Shown piece by piece: positions 1-13,737 of a stretch of 64,000 bases of DNA. The position numbers and the translations under genes were made by a program. The stretch comes from Albula goreensis (Eukaryota; Chordata; Actinopteri; Albuliformes; Albulidae). Location: the NCBI GenBank assembly GCA_022829145.1, contig CM040746.1, positions 34,980,712 to 35,044,711 on the forward strand, given 5' to 3'. Positions within the stretch are counted from its first letter, which is position 1. Each line of letters begins with the position of its first letter. Below the pieces are notes generated by a model. That model was given only the letters and a program-made list of their open reading frames with translations. It had not been told where the DNA came from and ran no database searches.

Positions 1-1390
1 CACGGTGTGAATTTTGATTGACTGTGGCTAAACAGGAAAAGCACTCTTTGGGACTCTGCTGAAATAAACTCCACAGCACAAGTAGGGCAGAGGCATAAAT
101 TAGACTTTGTTTATATGCATGGAAGACCGGATACATAGAAAGGGCCATGAAACATTTATGCATTTTCCTTGGAAGACATAATCCAATAGGTATTGGGGAT
201 TCTAAAATATAACTATGACTTGTATTCTAATTTGTCTAATATATGTAATATAATTACAAACGTTACTTCCATAAGAAGCTGGAGGAGATATTTCATTTAT
301 ATTTCTAAATACATTAAAATGATTAGATATTTTCTTTCTAAGCATTTGTATGTATTTTATTTGTCTTTATTTTTGTAGATACCATATGCCAATAGAACAT
401 GTTCTTGCAAGTGCACTTGACCTTAATTCATTTTTGTAGAACAATTCATATAAATAAAAGGATGTCGATGCACTTTAAAGATGATAAAATAACAATTATA
501 AGGAACAAATGAAGTCACAACAACAGTGAGAAATAAATAGCAAATAGTCAATGCATAGCTGATCTTGCTGAACCCATAGCTGACAGCAGAAACATTTTTT
601 TCACAGATATTATTCAAATACCTGAGATGGATTTGAGTGGCCAACAACCTGATGGTTTACCAGTCTTGTTTCTTGAAATACAAAATGCTGTTATCTTGTT
701 TTTTTCAAATTTGAACAAGAGGGTATTGAGATGTTCTCTGTAAAAGTAATCACTTAAGGTATATATAAGATACATATATGTTACACCCTGTTTGTCAGCT
801 GCTGGTATTTGCTTTTGTGAGTAATTATCTTATAAGATTTGAGGTGTCTTATTTCTTTGTTTTTCCTCATTTTGGAGTGTCAGTGCAAAGGGATGCAAAG
901 ACAGCTTTTGGTGCTCCTTAGGTGACATGAGCGCTTGGTGTGTGTGGTGATGAAGTCTCAGTCAGAGTTTCAGTGGTGCTTATGGAGGGTTTGGGGTTAG
1001 GTGGGTGCTGTGAGAGGGGTGGGCCTATTTTAAAATAATTTATTTGTGTTTATGCCATCTATGACTGCAGACTCATATGGATAGTGTAAGTATATTGGCT
1101 TTTCATAGTGCAGAAAACATTTAAAGCCAAGTATCATTATTAAAACATAAAAAAAATCTATTCAATTTGGAAATATATAGTGAGAAAATGTAGTCAGGGA
1201 AGACGCACTGGGAATACACCGTTGAGGTTAACATTGGCATAAAAACCTTGTAAGCTCGCACAGTTCTTCAGCTGATGGAATATTCTATGCACTGACTGAG
1301 TGCTCACACGTTGTTATCAACAACTTGACTCAACTTTGGGAGTTCAAGTAGAAACTAGAGCTAAAGATTGGGTGAAGAGTGCTACAAGCA
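1..1390. other. AT-rich non-coding stretch, nothing recognised
   Basis: No gene, RNA or transposon is recognised. The sequence is AT-rich with short T and A runs (about 590-600 and 1147-1155). A G/T-rich segment lies at about 937-1022, with short G runs but no regular quadruplex spacing. The two open frames of 61-74 codons are rich in Ile, Tyr and Phe, as expected for chance reading of AT-rich DNA. Confidence 0.6.
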
Positions 1391-1394
1391 TCAT

Positions 1395-1640
1395 ACATCA
1401 GTCTGAATAAGATTGAGGCTCCTTTTAGGGACCGTGGAGGGCGTGTCCAAGTGCCTGCGGAAATTTTCATGGCAGGGAAGGCTGCAGTTTGTCTAAATAC
1501 CCACATTTGCTGCTTTCGAGCCCTGACACAATTTCATAACCGACTTCCATATCTCCCGCTCTCTGCCATAGCAGGCAGTCTTATCAACGAGCAGCTTCTG
1601 CCTCCAGAGAAAGAGACAGCTCGGTAAACTGACATGTGTC
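1395..1640. other. Candidate regulatory block (weak)
   Basis: This stretch is more GC-balanced and less repetitive than its surroundings. It keeps several CpGs (near 1430-1470 and 1515-1625) and contains no simple repeat. Overlapping short open frames on both strands (82 and 101 codons) have no recognisable domain and are taken as chance. It could equally be an unrecognised old repeat or plain unique DNA. Confidence 0.25.
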
Positions 1641-2142
1641 AAAATGAAGATTGGAAAGTCGATACTCTCTTGAAGCAGAAAACAGGGAACCCATGAATAC
1701 CAACCAACAGAGTGATGGAACATGGGGCATACAGTGGCAAAAAGATACTGCATTTGAAGCAGAAAATAACTCCTATTCATTTCATGTATATTTTCCATGT
1801 ACTACTTGTAACTGTACTTCAAAACAGGGCCATGAAGTTTACGTATACCATCCCTCCTATGGAGTTTGAAGATCTGTCAACCAAATCATTGCCAGGGATA
1901 GCTAACAGAGGGTTGTTATATCACTCTTGGCTTCGCATTCAACGCCACTTTATGGATGTGTTTCAATGTGTTCTACAAGTGACAGAACATGAGCGCAGTA
2001 TTCTTGGAGCTGCTAGAAGTACATTTTGAAATATCTCATAGCTTTCTGTAGGTGTTGCTGTTATGTAAATGATATGTCTGTCAAAAACTTTAAGAACTAA
2101 GATTCCTGTTTTTTAAGACTCAAAATCCAGTTGGTAAATATT

Positions 2143-2143
<1 letters not shown>

Positions 2144-2214
<71 letters not shown>
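2144..2214. repeat. (AC)n microsatellite
   Basis: About 71 bp of uninterrupted AC dinucleotides. Purity over this length suggests a polymorphic locus. The minus-strand open frame across it, with a Cys-Val run, is an artefact of the repeat. Confidence 0.97.
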
Positions 2215-2216
<2 letters not shown>

Positions 2217-2699
2217 ATGAGACCTGTTTGCATTATGAGATTGTGTGTTTTCTCCAGAATGCCAGGTTAAGGCAGCATTTTTGTTAAGGCCTACGATCCG
2301 AAAGTTAAACTTAAGCATTTACAGCTCGTGGTAAGCAATCGCCATGTCACTTACAGCTGACAGCTGAGCACTCATACGCTGAGAGAATGTTGAAGTTGTG
2401 TGACACATCACTCCCCATGGTAAATGTATTGTGTCTTAATGGGTAATGACTGTCATCCACTAGTTGTGGTTTCCTGTTAAATGCTGGGAATAAGGTAAGA
2501 GTTGGGCATACAGAAACACTAAAAGGCCTGGGATGACTTGCGGATACACACATAGTGCAGTATTTTACATTGTGATCCATTTTGAACGACGGAGTCCATT
2601 ACAATTAAAATACAATGCTACACTGAGAAGTGAGGTGAATACCTTTACCTGGGGAGGTGTACTGTAAAACAAAATAATGTACTCAAATGGTTGGAGGAA

Positions 2700-3110
2700 A
2701 TTGATTGACTTTTGCCATTTGAGAGGGACAGCTGAAAGAGTTTCAGCTTCCTGCGGACTTTAAACACCGTTAACAAAAGCTAATTAATTTATCCAATGGT
2801 GAAAAGCAGTCAGCTTCCTCAAGCCATTTCAGCAAACTGACCTCTTTAGGATTTCACAGTGTGCAGCTGCCTTGTGCTTGGTGTTGATGAAATGTGATAA
2901 TGTCTAAATGGCAGATTTATAATAGATTTATTCTGGGCTCTTTGAATTTGTCTTTGACGAAGTTTAGTTACGGCCGAAGACCTCCTCAGCCTCAGTGTTA
3001 AAAGCACAAACGATCAGCAACGATTACTGAACTGACCCCTGCAAAGCCTTTCCTGCATAATTTAATGGTGCGATGTTGGTCACGCTTTCATTGATCTTAG
3101 CTATTGTACT
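2700..3110. other. Candidate regulatory block
   Basis: High-complexity sequence with a TAATTA core near 2781, an AACAAAAG SOX-like word near 2773 and an ATCCAATGG CCAAT-type word about ten bases downstream. Retained CpGs lie near 2960-3020. No open frame of note crosses it. An enhancer role is inferred from composition only; an alignment to gar, zebrafish and human would decide it. Confidence 0.33.
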
Positions 3111-3569
3111 CGTGGCAGAGGTACAGTGTCTTAGTATTGGTGGCAAACATAATAGAAGAGCAGATAGATACTATCTTACAATACAATTTTTCTTCCCTTT
3201 GCCTTTTCAAATGGTATTTTCTTGACTGGGGATAAATAAGATGATAATTTTATTTTGATCATTTTTATTTATACAGGGTCAAATATATTTACTTACTTCC
3301 TTGCTCTAGGGCAATTTCAATATAGATGAAATAATGCATGGAACATTTCCGTAGTTTCCGTGGCATTTCCCGCTCTTTTATTTAGACATATGCTGTGGTG
3401 GGCTAATCATGCTTTTAAAAAGAAACTGGCTATAACTTTTGTATTTTTTCTTGTCAATTTGATTGAAAATTTTCCATATGTTTTAGCGAATGAAAAGATC
3501 ATACTAAAAAGATTAAGGCAACAGCTTGTATGATCCATAAATACATATTCAAGGTGCAAAATTAAAATT

Positions 3570-3860
3570 TCAGCATTTCTTCCCATTTAAGCGTACGACT
3601 GAATCATTAGTTTGCATTAGCAATGAATTGTTATTCATTACTGGTTCTGTTCAAGGTTGTGCCTTGAAGGGCAGAATCCCTCAGATTTAACGTGGTGCTG
3701 GAAAGACAAATTAAATCACGAAACAAAATTAGCCAGTTTGACCATGGGTTCCTTACATTATTAATCCGAGGAAGGGGCTAGTATCAATTATGCAAGCACC
3801 TCCGTTCATTAAAACACACACTGTCTCAGGTTTCCATGTGAAGCTTTGGCTTCTGGGATC
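3570..3860. other. Candidate regulatory block with paired AATGAAT/ATTCATT
   Basis: The block carries several homeodomain-type ATTA cores. An AATGAAT word at 3622-3628 is followed after four bases by its reverse complement ATTCATT at 3633-3639, the arrangement expected for a paired POU or homeodomain site. The function is inferred; no conservation test was possible. Confidence 0.3.
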
Positions 3861-4029
3861 ACAAAGCCTGACAGTCTATCAAGGCAGTGAGGTTGTTACG
3901 CTGGCATTCCGTTGTCAGATCTGAAGCAGCTGCCTTGTCCATCATTCCGCGAGGCCCTATTCCAAAATGATACTCTTTTATATGATACACCTGGATAAAT
4001 CCATTTGGAGGTGCCCAGAGTCCGCCCAG

Positions 4030-7000
4030 GTAAGGTCTGTAAAATATTGTAGACAGTGACCCCTCCCATCACTTTTACAGAGCATCTCTTCTTCTTTCTC
4101 TCTCTCTCCCTCAGCCTCTCTTTCTTTTTCTGTGGTATCAAGGTCAACTGAGTGACCAGCCAGAGGTTGCTTTGTTACTGCATTTATCTTTCTCTCTTTT
4201 TTTTTTTTTCTTATCTGCTTAAATCGGCATCTTAAAGCTGCAAATTGAGCATCCGGATGGGGTCCCATTTTCTGAACCGTTCGAGCATAATAAGTAGGAT
4301 CCTTCCACAGACATTCTGCAGTCTGACTGACAACCTTGAGATGCAGCACCAAAGCAGTCCAGAGAGCCATTATTTCAGACCCCTGGTGTTTAGGGAATTG
4401 CAAAGTTTCTCCTCTAAATTCATCAGTGCTTTTTTTTATTGCTATTCATTTACTCTTTCAGTTATTAGGGTTATCATTAAAAGCAATTTTTTTTGCATGT
4501 GCATATGCAGGGGCTGTAGTGGGTCAAACAAAAGCATGTTGAGATTAATTTAAAAATAGGAAGAATGACTTCACTGAGCCTTGAGAATGAGCTCATTTTG
4601 AGTGCAGGTGCACCTCAGAGGCTGAAGGCATAAACCACAAGCACAATGTGTGTTGAGTAAAAAAAAAAAGAGAGAAAAAAAATCAAAGAAATTCAAATTA
4701 CATTCAACATTTTGCAAAGAAGATGAGTGGAGATCATAGGTAATTTGGGCCATTTATCTAGTCACCTTCTTAGAGTGAATGGCTTTATAATCTTTCCTAA
4801 TTAACTTCCATCAAATTTTAATTCCGCAAATTCTTTTAGTGGGAAGTGAGGGTGGGGGCTGGTATGAAGAGTGTACATTTACCTCTATAAGGCGGTAAAA
4901 TGATAAAGGTTCAGCCAATGCCTGTTTTTAGATTATGTCATTGGGGAGAGGATGCATGTGTTTGGACTTCTGTGAAGCCTAGTCCCAGGGCCATGAGTGT
5001 TTCTCTCTCCTCCCTCCCCAAACCAAACAGAGAACCCTTTAGGAAATGAAAGAATTAAAGACATTACGAGGCAACCAGGGGCCAGGGAATGGAGATGAGA
5101 GTCCAATCGGTCACAGTAAAAGCTGGGCTTTCAGTAGCGGGTAACTGAGGGGTGTGAATCGCTTACGAGTGTTCCATGAGTGTTCGTTTCCATCTGGCAT
5201 GCTACATTGGCAAATATTTGCCTCAAATAGCGAATGCACATTGACTTGCTCACAGCAAAACTAATGTAGATGATGACAAGAAAACATAAAAAAAAACCTT
5301 TGCATCTACAATATGTTTTCCAGAAAAAGGAATAGCACTTAAAACTAAAATGATGTGTATAAAGAGAGATACAGTGTTCCTGTTGTGATGATTTGTAGGA
5401 CCAAAGGCTATTGCTCAATTGTACTTCCGCAATCTGAACCATCCAACTGAGAGTGCTAATTGAGACCATTCATCCCAGATGAGTAATACATAACATACAT
5501 ACTGTTCAAGGAGGCTACTTCCGTTTTGAATTAACATCTCCTAGGTTACAACAGATAAAAACGAAGATGGACATGTCATAATTGGTTACATGGTAGACAT
5601 GACAGTGATTTTTACTTTTTCTTTTTGCATGAGAACATTGTTCTCACTAAAGAGTGATCAAGTATGATTCATAAACAGTTTACCAGCATCTAAAAACTCT
5701 TTTTTGGAAGGGTAGGAGGGAATTTTCATGAAGATATTCAGTAGCAAAGATAAATTTACTGTTCATTTAACCTGTCAGCATATGTGGAGATTAAATTTCT
5801 TTCTTTGGTTTAAAAGTAGGTATGATATTTAGAAGCCTTTTGTTCCTTTTAAGGGTAGCCAGTTACAAGAGGATAATTAGCAGCAGACCCGGACTGGATT
5901 CAGAGCTGCTAGACCGTAAATTCTCCATGTACAATATACTAATTGGTGAGGGAGTTACAGTATTTACACGGATACTGAATTATACCAGTAACATGATCTT
6001 ACAGTGATGTTTTTAATGATACAGATATACCAATACAAAAGTCACACTTGTGAATTTGTATTCCCTACAGTGATGGATAGTTGGACTCATGACCATTTGT
6101 ACAATTTTCAGTAGCTGATGAGATGAAATTGCACTTGGACTCATACAAAACAATCTGAATTTGTCTCTCCAGGTCTGGTATTGTAAAAGGCAATAGAATG
6201 TTAGCAAGACTAACTAGATAATGACATGATAACCATAACTGGAAATGAAAATAAAGAAAAACCAAACTGATTGTAAAGTGACATTGACAAATCCTTGTGT
6301 TTAGGTTGAAAACTGATCGTTTGACAAAGAATCTCAAACACAGTCATTGATGTCTATAGCACATCTCAAGAGTGATGTCACCTCATTCAACCTCTTGCAA
6401 AGTGTGTGATGTTAAACACATTCACTGTGATGTGAAAATGAGATACTCTTAATTGCTAAGGCAAACTTGAACTCAAAGTACATCAAAGTGGTACAAGTTC
6501 TCTGGTCTATGCTGAAATATTATGGAATTTTGCACCTTATGTTGGCTCACTGCTAAAAAAAAAAAACGTTTTTTTCCTAAGGTTAAAATTGTATAAGAAA
6601 AAAAAAAATCCTCATAATGTGAAAAATACTACAACTGTTGAAAAATAATTGACTGATACAAATAAGTAAACAAGGCATGTTAACTGTCTATGAATTATTC
6701 AAACATTGGCTTTGGTGTGAAGTGACAATATGGTTAACTTCGGCAAGTGAGAAAACACATTGAAGGCCTTGAAATATGAATGTCAAATCCAAATATGTCA
6801 AGTGATAGCTTCTGTTCTCCTTCATCTTACAAAGTTAACACAATTATAATGGTGTAGCATGCACAGAGAAATCTTCCAAGATGAAGCAACTCTCGCAGAG
6901 CGCACATTTATCTTATAGAAAACATGTGGCCCCTGTTAGACTAAATAACATCTACTGCAATTAAAACAATGGCTAACAATTTACTATACATAAAGTCAGC

Positions 7001-7110
7001 AGGTGCCATCAACTACAAAACGTTTCATTTGTTTCCAGTGATTTTTCATAGCAAACTAAGTTAATTAATTAAAACAAAAAACATTCTGGATGACAAAGAC
7101 TGAAATCGAG
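4030..7110. other. Non-coding stretch with simple tracts
   Basis: A pyrimidine-rich strand tract of C/T runs lies at about 4084-4133, a T run at about 4197-4211, and A runs near 4660-4671, 6557-6568 and 6598-6609. The 141-codon minus-strand frame at 3978-4403 draws its Lys/Arg/Glu-rich middle from the pyrimidine tract and is not a gene. Nothing else is recognised. Confidence 0.6.
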
Positions 7111-7119
7111 AGAAAAAAA

Positions 7120-7870
7120 AAACTTAATGAAGTGTTCGCCGGAGGAGAATGAATCTAAATCAAAGTGGTCAGTGGATGTAATTGGTGATTCTTTTGAAAA
7201 TACATCACAGAGCCAGCTGCCAAACGTGGAGGGGCAGTGCCAGCAGACCTGGCAGCGTGTGTGCCAATGGAAAGCAGTATGCCAGCATTATCAGGTTCTC
7301 CTTCCCTCGCAGGGAACCCAAACCTCACACAACAGCCTTCTCTCCAGCGCCTGGCATGAAGTGATCCAGCACATCCTGAACCGAGCGCAACCAAAGACTT
7401 CAAGACCCCCCCTCCCCCCACCCCCAACACACTCTCCTCACCCCCACCCCTTCCAGTTGGTCCAAACTGCTGGTGGCAGAGTGTTGCTACTGCAAACCGA
7501 GAGCCACGCAGACATTAACACTCCCAATTCCAGACCCCCAGGGAAAGCTTTGAATATAAATAAATAAATACATAAAAAGAAGAACCAAAACGAACGGGTT
7601 AACCAGCGCAAACGCACATAGGATTTGCTCCGGACGAATGGGACTTGGAAATAAGTTATGATTCATTTCCAGTCCCCTACATCCACAAAGCCTTCACCCA
7701 ACTAAACAGACAAAGGATTTGTTTATCTTATCATTTTACAAGGTTTTATATTCACTGTGTTTCACTCTGCTGGGTTTTTCATGTTAATGGCGGCCTAGGC
7801 CACAGAGGGCTTAGCAGCTCCACGTTTGGCACCGCTTCTTCATTAGATATGCCTTCTTCTGTAAAACACA
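7120..7870. other. GC-richer block with a C-rich tract
   Basis: More balanced composition than the flanks. It holds a C-rich strand tract at 7406-7450 (runs of five to seven C separated by A or T), so the minus strand could form G-quadruplex-like structure. The 146-codon plus-strand frame (7127-7567) includes a Pro/His run from this tract and shows no domain. It may be a regulatory block or simply unique DNA. Confidence 0.3.
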
Positions 7871-7874
7871 TGCT

Positions 7875-10785
7875 TGAAGAAGCAGAATAATTTTCTGTCC
7901 CATTCCTCCACTTTGTTAATTAGTATTTTAAGGCAAAGACTTATCACTATTACAACACAAGATTCATATATTTATCGTCTGTCATTTTAAGATGGCTTGG
8001 AATGAATTGATACACCTTTTATCATACGCAAAATAAATCCACTAAAGCTGCTAAAAGAATGAGGATTTAGAATTTTCCATCTTCACTGTTATGAAGGGGT
8101 GTATAGTCAAAGTTGTAAATGTGAATGAAAGCACTGACATTATCATTTTTTTAATGACGACCCCAAAAAAACTAACAAAAAACAAATAAACAGGTCTATC
8201 ATTTCCACTGCAAACAGTAAGTGCTGCATAAAATTCAGAAAGTCGTTGTTGTGTTGTACTGACATGTACTGACAACCACCAGAGCAGAATTTAACCAAAT
8301 AATAATATAATGTGAGGCAGTGGAAAGCTAGAGTCACACTGCTTTTGTATAATCCAAGCCATGACTGTGACTGTAAGTATTTAAATGTGATTCCACCCCC
8401 AAAGACGGAGATTCTTCTCTGTTATTTGTTTTAGGTCACTGTCTGTGACCTTGATATAAATGTGGACCATTTGCATAAACCAAGAGAAGCTTTTTCATCA
8501 TCCTTGCTGTCTGTTTGTGAATCTTGCAGACTGCAGGCTAGCTAACAAACGGTACATAATGATTTGTGGCACGGCTGTCGTCTGTGGCAGCTTTGACCAT
8601 TTTACCCCCCTCTAGCCGGAGTTTACCCTTAAGATGTGGACAAAGCCAAGTTAAATCATTTCTGAGTATAACCTTGCATATGGCAAAAAGCAGATCAACA
8701 TTAGGGGGCACAGGGGCAGTAGCGATTGCCATGCATATCTTTAAATACAGCACACACAGCCCAAACTGGTCATGGAAGACACAAATGGGAAGAGTACCCA
8801 TAAGGCATTGCTACTCGCCCACCATTACATGATGCTTGCCTCTGCCTATGGCAGCTCCTTCAAGTCACAGCGAATTATGTCCCTAAACAAACTCAGTCAT
8901 TTTTGATTTTGTCATTTTCTAATCCCAGTTATGTCTGTCTGAGTACATACCCCATTTCAAGTAGTGCACATTTCAGTAAACAACATATCGTCATAGAAGA
9001 TCCAGACACTGCATTATCAGTGTTAGCGAAATTCAAATTTAGTGTTGTCTTATTATTGATTGTCTTTCTCCAGGATACTAAAGCAGATATTTATCTTTCT
9101 GTAATGATTTGACTGGATCCTTTTCGTTTTTTCTTTAATTATGCAGACACACACATATGAAATTATGTGTTTCAATGTAAATATGGCATTGCACATCATA
9201 ATTACTTTGATCAATGGTGAATATGAGCAAAAACAAAAGGCCGAGGTACGGCTTTAGACACCATGTTTTACTCATTTTTGGTCCGAGGTGGATTGTCCAA
9301 GGCTAAGAAAAACATAAAGCTTTTTTTTTTTTTTTTCCTGATTTTGAATTCTCATGCCGTGAATAGCAGATCACATGTCATCGTGCATACTTTGGTTCTT
9401 GAAGTAGATCTCAGAGCGACGCTGGTCAAGTGGCGAGTGAAGAGAAGAGACAGACACTCCAAGCTACTTTGCATTTTAGTGCTGTAGAACTCTGGGTTTT
9501 TGCACCCTGTCAGTCATTTTTGTGCCTTGAAGCCTCCCACTTGAATTACTTTCCATTCTTCCATAACCCCCACCAGAGATGAGGGTTTTAGACATGCGGT
9601 GCGGCTGGCAAACTCAGCCGTTTTCTTGCAGATACTGCACACAGCTCTGAGCAGGGACGAGTGGGTGGCCGCGCCAGGCACTGGGAGATGGAGAATTGCA
9701 TTTTGGACACTCATCTGTTGAAAAGGTTTGAAAAGGAGTAGTCTAATTTGCTGCTTCTTTAATTCCTCACACAAAGACTGTAGATTGGCATTGTTAACTT
9801 ATATAACTACATCATTTTTACTAATCAAACTGAGAATTTTGAAATAAAAGCGGTGATCATAAGTTGTCAATCACATTTTAACAAATGATTTTATGACAAT
9901 GCTTAATGTGATTCCTCTTTACTTTCAAGTTATAATATCAAACGTGAGTCCAAAAAAAAAAAAAAAAAAAACCTCAGTTTCAGTCTATTTTCAAAATGTA
10001 ATTTTATGTGTGAGAGCAAGCTGCTGTGCATTTTCAGACTAAAACCAGATGACACATCTTTGGAAGAGGCAAATAAAATAAAAAAAGGCTTTCGACTTCA
10101 TTAAGCAGTTCAAACAATAATTGCAGCAGATGTGAAGTTCTGTTTTCATTTCTAGAAAATGAGGGACAGGGACAAGGAGAGTGACAGATATTGAGATAGA
10201 TAGCCAGCACAGCTGCCAAACCGTGGAATTACAGGGGTTGGAGGGGTGGGAGGCAGAGACTACATTTTACCCCCCTCCATGTTTACCAAAGGAAAACTTA
10301 AAAAAACACACAGTGAAATTTGTGCCACTCTTTATATCACTTGCATTTTGCAGCTGTGGTAAAACAATGGTTAACTCTTAAAAGGGAAATCTGAATTAGG
10401 TATTTGCATTATCATAATATTGTGGCATTGTGGACTGTCAGATACAAGAACAAAAATGAGAGATATGACAGTTAAATTTACATTATGTCAGTTCAACACA
10501 TAGGATTTTATCTGTGTTCTATGATGCAGTCAGACATACACTGATTGTAGTCTTCACAATAAGGATTTTTATTTCCATCACAAATGATGATGATGAAAAA
10601 CACACTACATGTGATTTTATTTATTTATTAACCATGCAATAAGTCACATTTATGCTTCATAAGTATTATGCTAGCTCTGCTAGAGTCAATATTAACTCAT
10701 GCTGTTTATTCATTCCAGTCCACATTTTTACCTCTGCGTTTCAATGAACCTGGATGCAAAATATTATATGAAGGTATTCAAAACA
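7875..10785. other. Non-coding stretch, little recognised
   Basis: AT-rich sequence with a T run at about 9321-9336 and an A run at about 9952-9971. Slightly richer segments at about 8540-8850 and 9520-9770 have no coding or transposon signature that I can name. Confidence 0.55.
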
Positions 10786-10789
10786 TACT

Positions 10790-10875
10790 CTTATCCAGTG
10801 GGTAAGACCTGGGAATTGAACCTGGGTTTACAAGCCCAGCTCCTTTACTATTCTACTACCACTGCTGCCCAATAG
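10790..10875 (-). mobile_element. tRNA-derived SINE head fragment
   Basis: Read on the minus strand, the segment begins with GGGCAGCAGTGG, then an A-box-like GTAGTAGAATAGT region, and ends with a B-box-like GGTTCAATTCC. That is the tRNA-like head of fish SINEs. The body and 3' tail are missing, so this is a truncated or decayed copy. Transcription is not expected to matter now. Confidence 0.7.
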
Positions 10876-11219
10876 TACTGGTTATACGTTGATATAAATT
10901 GATTCAGAGTGACAAATGCCATGGCTTTATTCAGTTGCTTACTTAGTTTTTAAAGAAGTAACAATATTGTATGACATCAAAGGTCTGACAGTTCATACAC
11001 TGGTACATTTTCTTTTTAAACATGGATGTGCATTTTTGTTTGCTTTTTCATATCAATATAGATTAAAGAAATGAACACAGCCCTTTAATAAAGCTTTGCA
11101 AATGTCTCTGTACAGCAAAAAAATTGATTCATGTCCTTTCATGTGACAGATGTGCCCCTTTTTGTCACCACGAATATATTTCATCATACTTTTGCCATTT
11201 AATAAGATGGATTTCCAAC

Positions 11220-11860
11220 AGATCCTCTGACTGAGAACAGCTGAGCTCTCCTTATTGCCTACTCAAAGGCTGAATCATCCCTCCGTCTTCTGACTGTTAC
11301 TGTCTAGTGCACTTATTAGCATCAGGTGAAAGAGACTCTCCATCCTCTGCGGAAAGTCATTTATCATAACCGAAGCATGCGAGGCATCATGTCTCTCCTC
11401 AGCACAATTACCTGTCCCTCTTAATTTAGCCTGTCGTGTACGGAGGCAAGTACAGTAAGTTAAGCCTTCCCTCACATCCTGTCTCTCTCCCCTGTGGAGA
11501 ATAAATGAATCACACTAATTTACAGTAAGGGGAAGAAGCTGTCCATTTCAGATTGTCACAGAGGTCAAAGAACCAATTCCCCTGCCAATCGAAATTTACA
11601 TGCGCAAGACGACATCAGCAATATGCTCGCATCTTCCTAATCTCCCTAGATGGATTCAGGCCATGATTTTCATTTAGTCCAGGAGAGATAACCAAACTGT
11701 CAGCTATGTTGCTACTTTTCCACTAAGCTCCTCCTGCAGCCAATAATCATTCAGTCGCCATGCGGACCTTGGTCAATTGTTAATCTCTCACTGAAGAAAT
11801 TGAGATGCACCTGTATTCTGAGCTGGACATAATCCTGCAGCAAAGTACAGAAATTGGATT
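11220..11860. other. Candidate regulatory block
   Basis: A long island of high-complexity sequence with retained CpGs (near 11355-11380, 11440 and 11605-11625), TTATCATAACC and AATAATCATTCAG words, and an ACACTAATTTACAG segment. No repeats interrupt it and the 66-codon minus-strand frame inside it has no domain. By appearance it is one of the better enhancer candidates in the first 15 kb. Confidence 0.35.
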
Positions 11861-11869
11861 ATTTTTTTT

Positions 11870-13330
11870 TATTTTTTGGGTAAATGACAAGTGAATCCAC
11901 TGTCCTCTGGAGGTCAAAGCATAACAAAGAGTTCAGACTTTAATTTGTACATGAGGGACTATCCCTGGCTCATGTATCAAGGGGTGGGTGGATGGTAGGG
12001 TTTGGGGGATACATGGAAGTTGAACCAGCAAAAATAATGATGTTCTGATTTTACTGGATATGCAGATTCTTTTTAGTGGAGAGGAAAAGAACTGACAGTA
12101 AATGAGCATAAGTAGTTAAAATGGCTGCCAAGGCTGTCCTATAGTAGACATCTGTGGAATACACTTTCAATACATATTTCACATTTTCAAACATGCATTT
12201 CAAACCATGTCTGATTCATTCGCAATTCCATGGTCACACGATTTGCATAGAAACATTTTCAACCACAGTATCACTTAACAATAAATACAATATTGTATTT
12301 CTCTATTTCAAAAAGAGACGACTTCTCTATTTTTTTTTAAATGTGTCATGCCATAATGACAACTGTAAAAATTACTGAGAACAGTAATCATTTTTTTTAG
12401 GATTACCTTCAGGGCGAATGTGTACATTATGGTTCAATGATAAATACTGCCAATCACAGAAGTGTAAAATAAATGTATGACATCTGCTTATTGTACTCTG
12501 TCAACGAGACAAATTATGTTTCACTTAAACAGATGAAACAAAAATGAATATATTACATTGTGCATAATGGAGTATCCTACATCAAAAAAAAAAGAAAATA
12601 AACAGAGGGCAAAAAAAAAAGAAATGCCTTGAGGAAGATGGATGAGTGGGACCCATAGGGAGTTCAGCGTAAACGAGCGATAAGTGGCTCGTTAGCTGAA
12701 GCTGCATGCTGATGCCTTCATGGCATGGTGTGGAGTCTAGAGTGGCCGTGTGCTTTCTGGCTGTTGAGTTAACAGGCACAGCAAAAGGGTGTCCACTTTA
12801 CCCATTCTCTCCATGCTGTGTTACTAGTTCCTTCTTTTTTTTAAGATGAGTTGATTGGCAGGTGTTTTGAACCATAACCAGCCTGTTGGCATGAGTGGAT
12901 CTAATCAAACGTTTGCGAGCAGCATGTGACAAATGTTGATCAAATTAAACCCAATGTTTTAAGATTTTGAAAATATTTCTGTATTTTTTATTTTTTTATT
13001 ACACCCTCTCATAAATTTGGTGACACCTGCCCATCAGCTAACTTGCCTTTAGCTCAGTTCTTCACAAAGTCAACATACATAGTTATGTACTGTTTCTGTA
13101 CTGTTTGAAAATAGGTGTCCCTTGAGCTGTATACAGGTTTCATTTAAACACATTTTTTATACCATTGTATTCTGCAAGATATGTATTCTTTACCACGTCT
13201 GCAGTTGGCCTGATATTGTGAAGCCTATCATCTTCATCAAAGCAAGAGTTATTATCCAGGAAATTCATGAATGATCTGATAAGTTCCCATTCCCCTCTGC
13301 ATATGTAGCTAAAGCCTGGATCTGCATTCT
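11870..13330. other. AT-rich non-coding stretch
   Basis: Contains A/T homopolymer runs (about 11862-11877, 12330-12339, 12583-12592, 12611-12620) and AT-rich sequence. A somewhat richer segment lies at 12630-12780. Nothing is identified. Confidence 0.55.
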
Positions 13331-13737
13331 GTCAGAATGTATCCTGAAAGTAAGATTGTAATGGTAGGTTTGTGCCCCATACTCATTCCAATTTCCATAG
13401 CAACAAAATCCGCAGTATCCTTTTTGTCAACATCTTCCCAGTTACTATATATGGCTCTAGGTGGTGATCTTCCAACACAGTCTGGAACCGTGATATGCTC
13501 AAAATCATTTCTTGGAAAAGTCTCTCAATACATTGAGATGGAAAAGTAAATAAAACTCTCAACCTTGCATTGTCCTCTAAAATCCAGAATGTACCAAAGT
13601 TTATATGATGGTATCCTTTATTCCTGATCCCTGCCTCCTTTTTTTGTGTGTCCATAGCTTATGTGCACATCTACCCCTTACTTTGTTCTAAAGTTCCTTT
13701 TGTTGGTTTATTTTCAAAGTCAATATATGTTGTATCC

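Noticed and set aside
7127..7567. 146-codon frame as a gene
   Set aside because: Much of the second half is a Pro/His run read from a C-rich tract; no domain.
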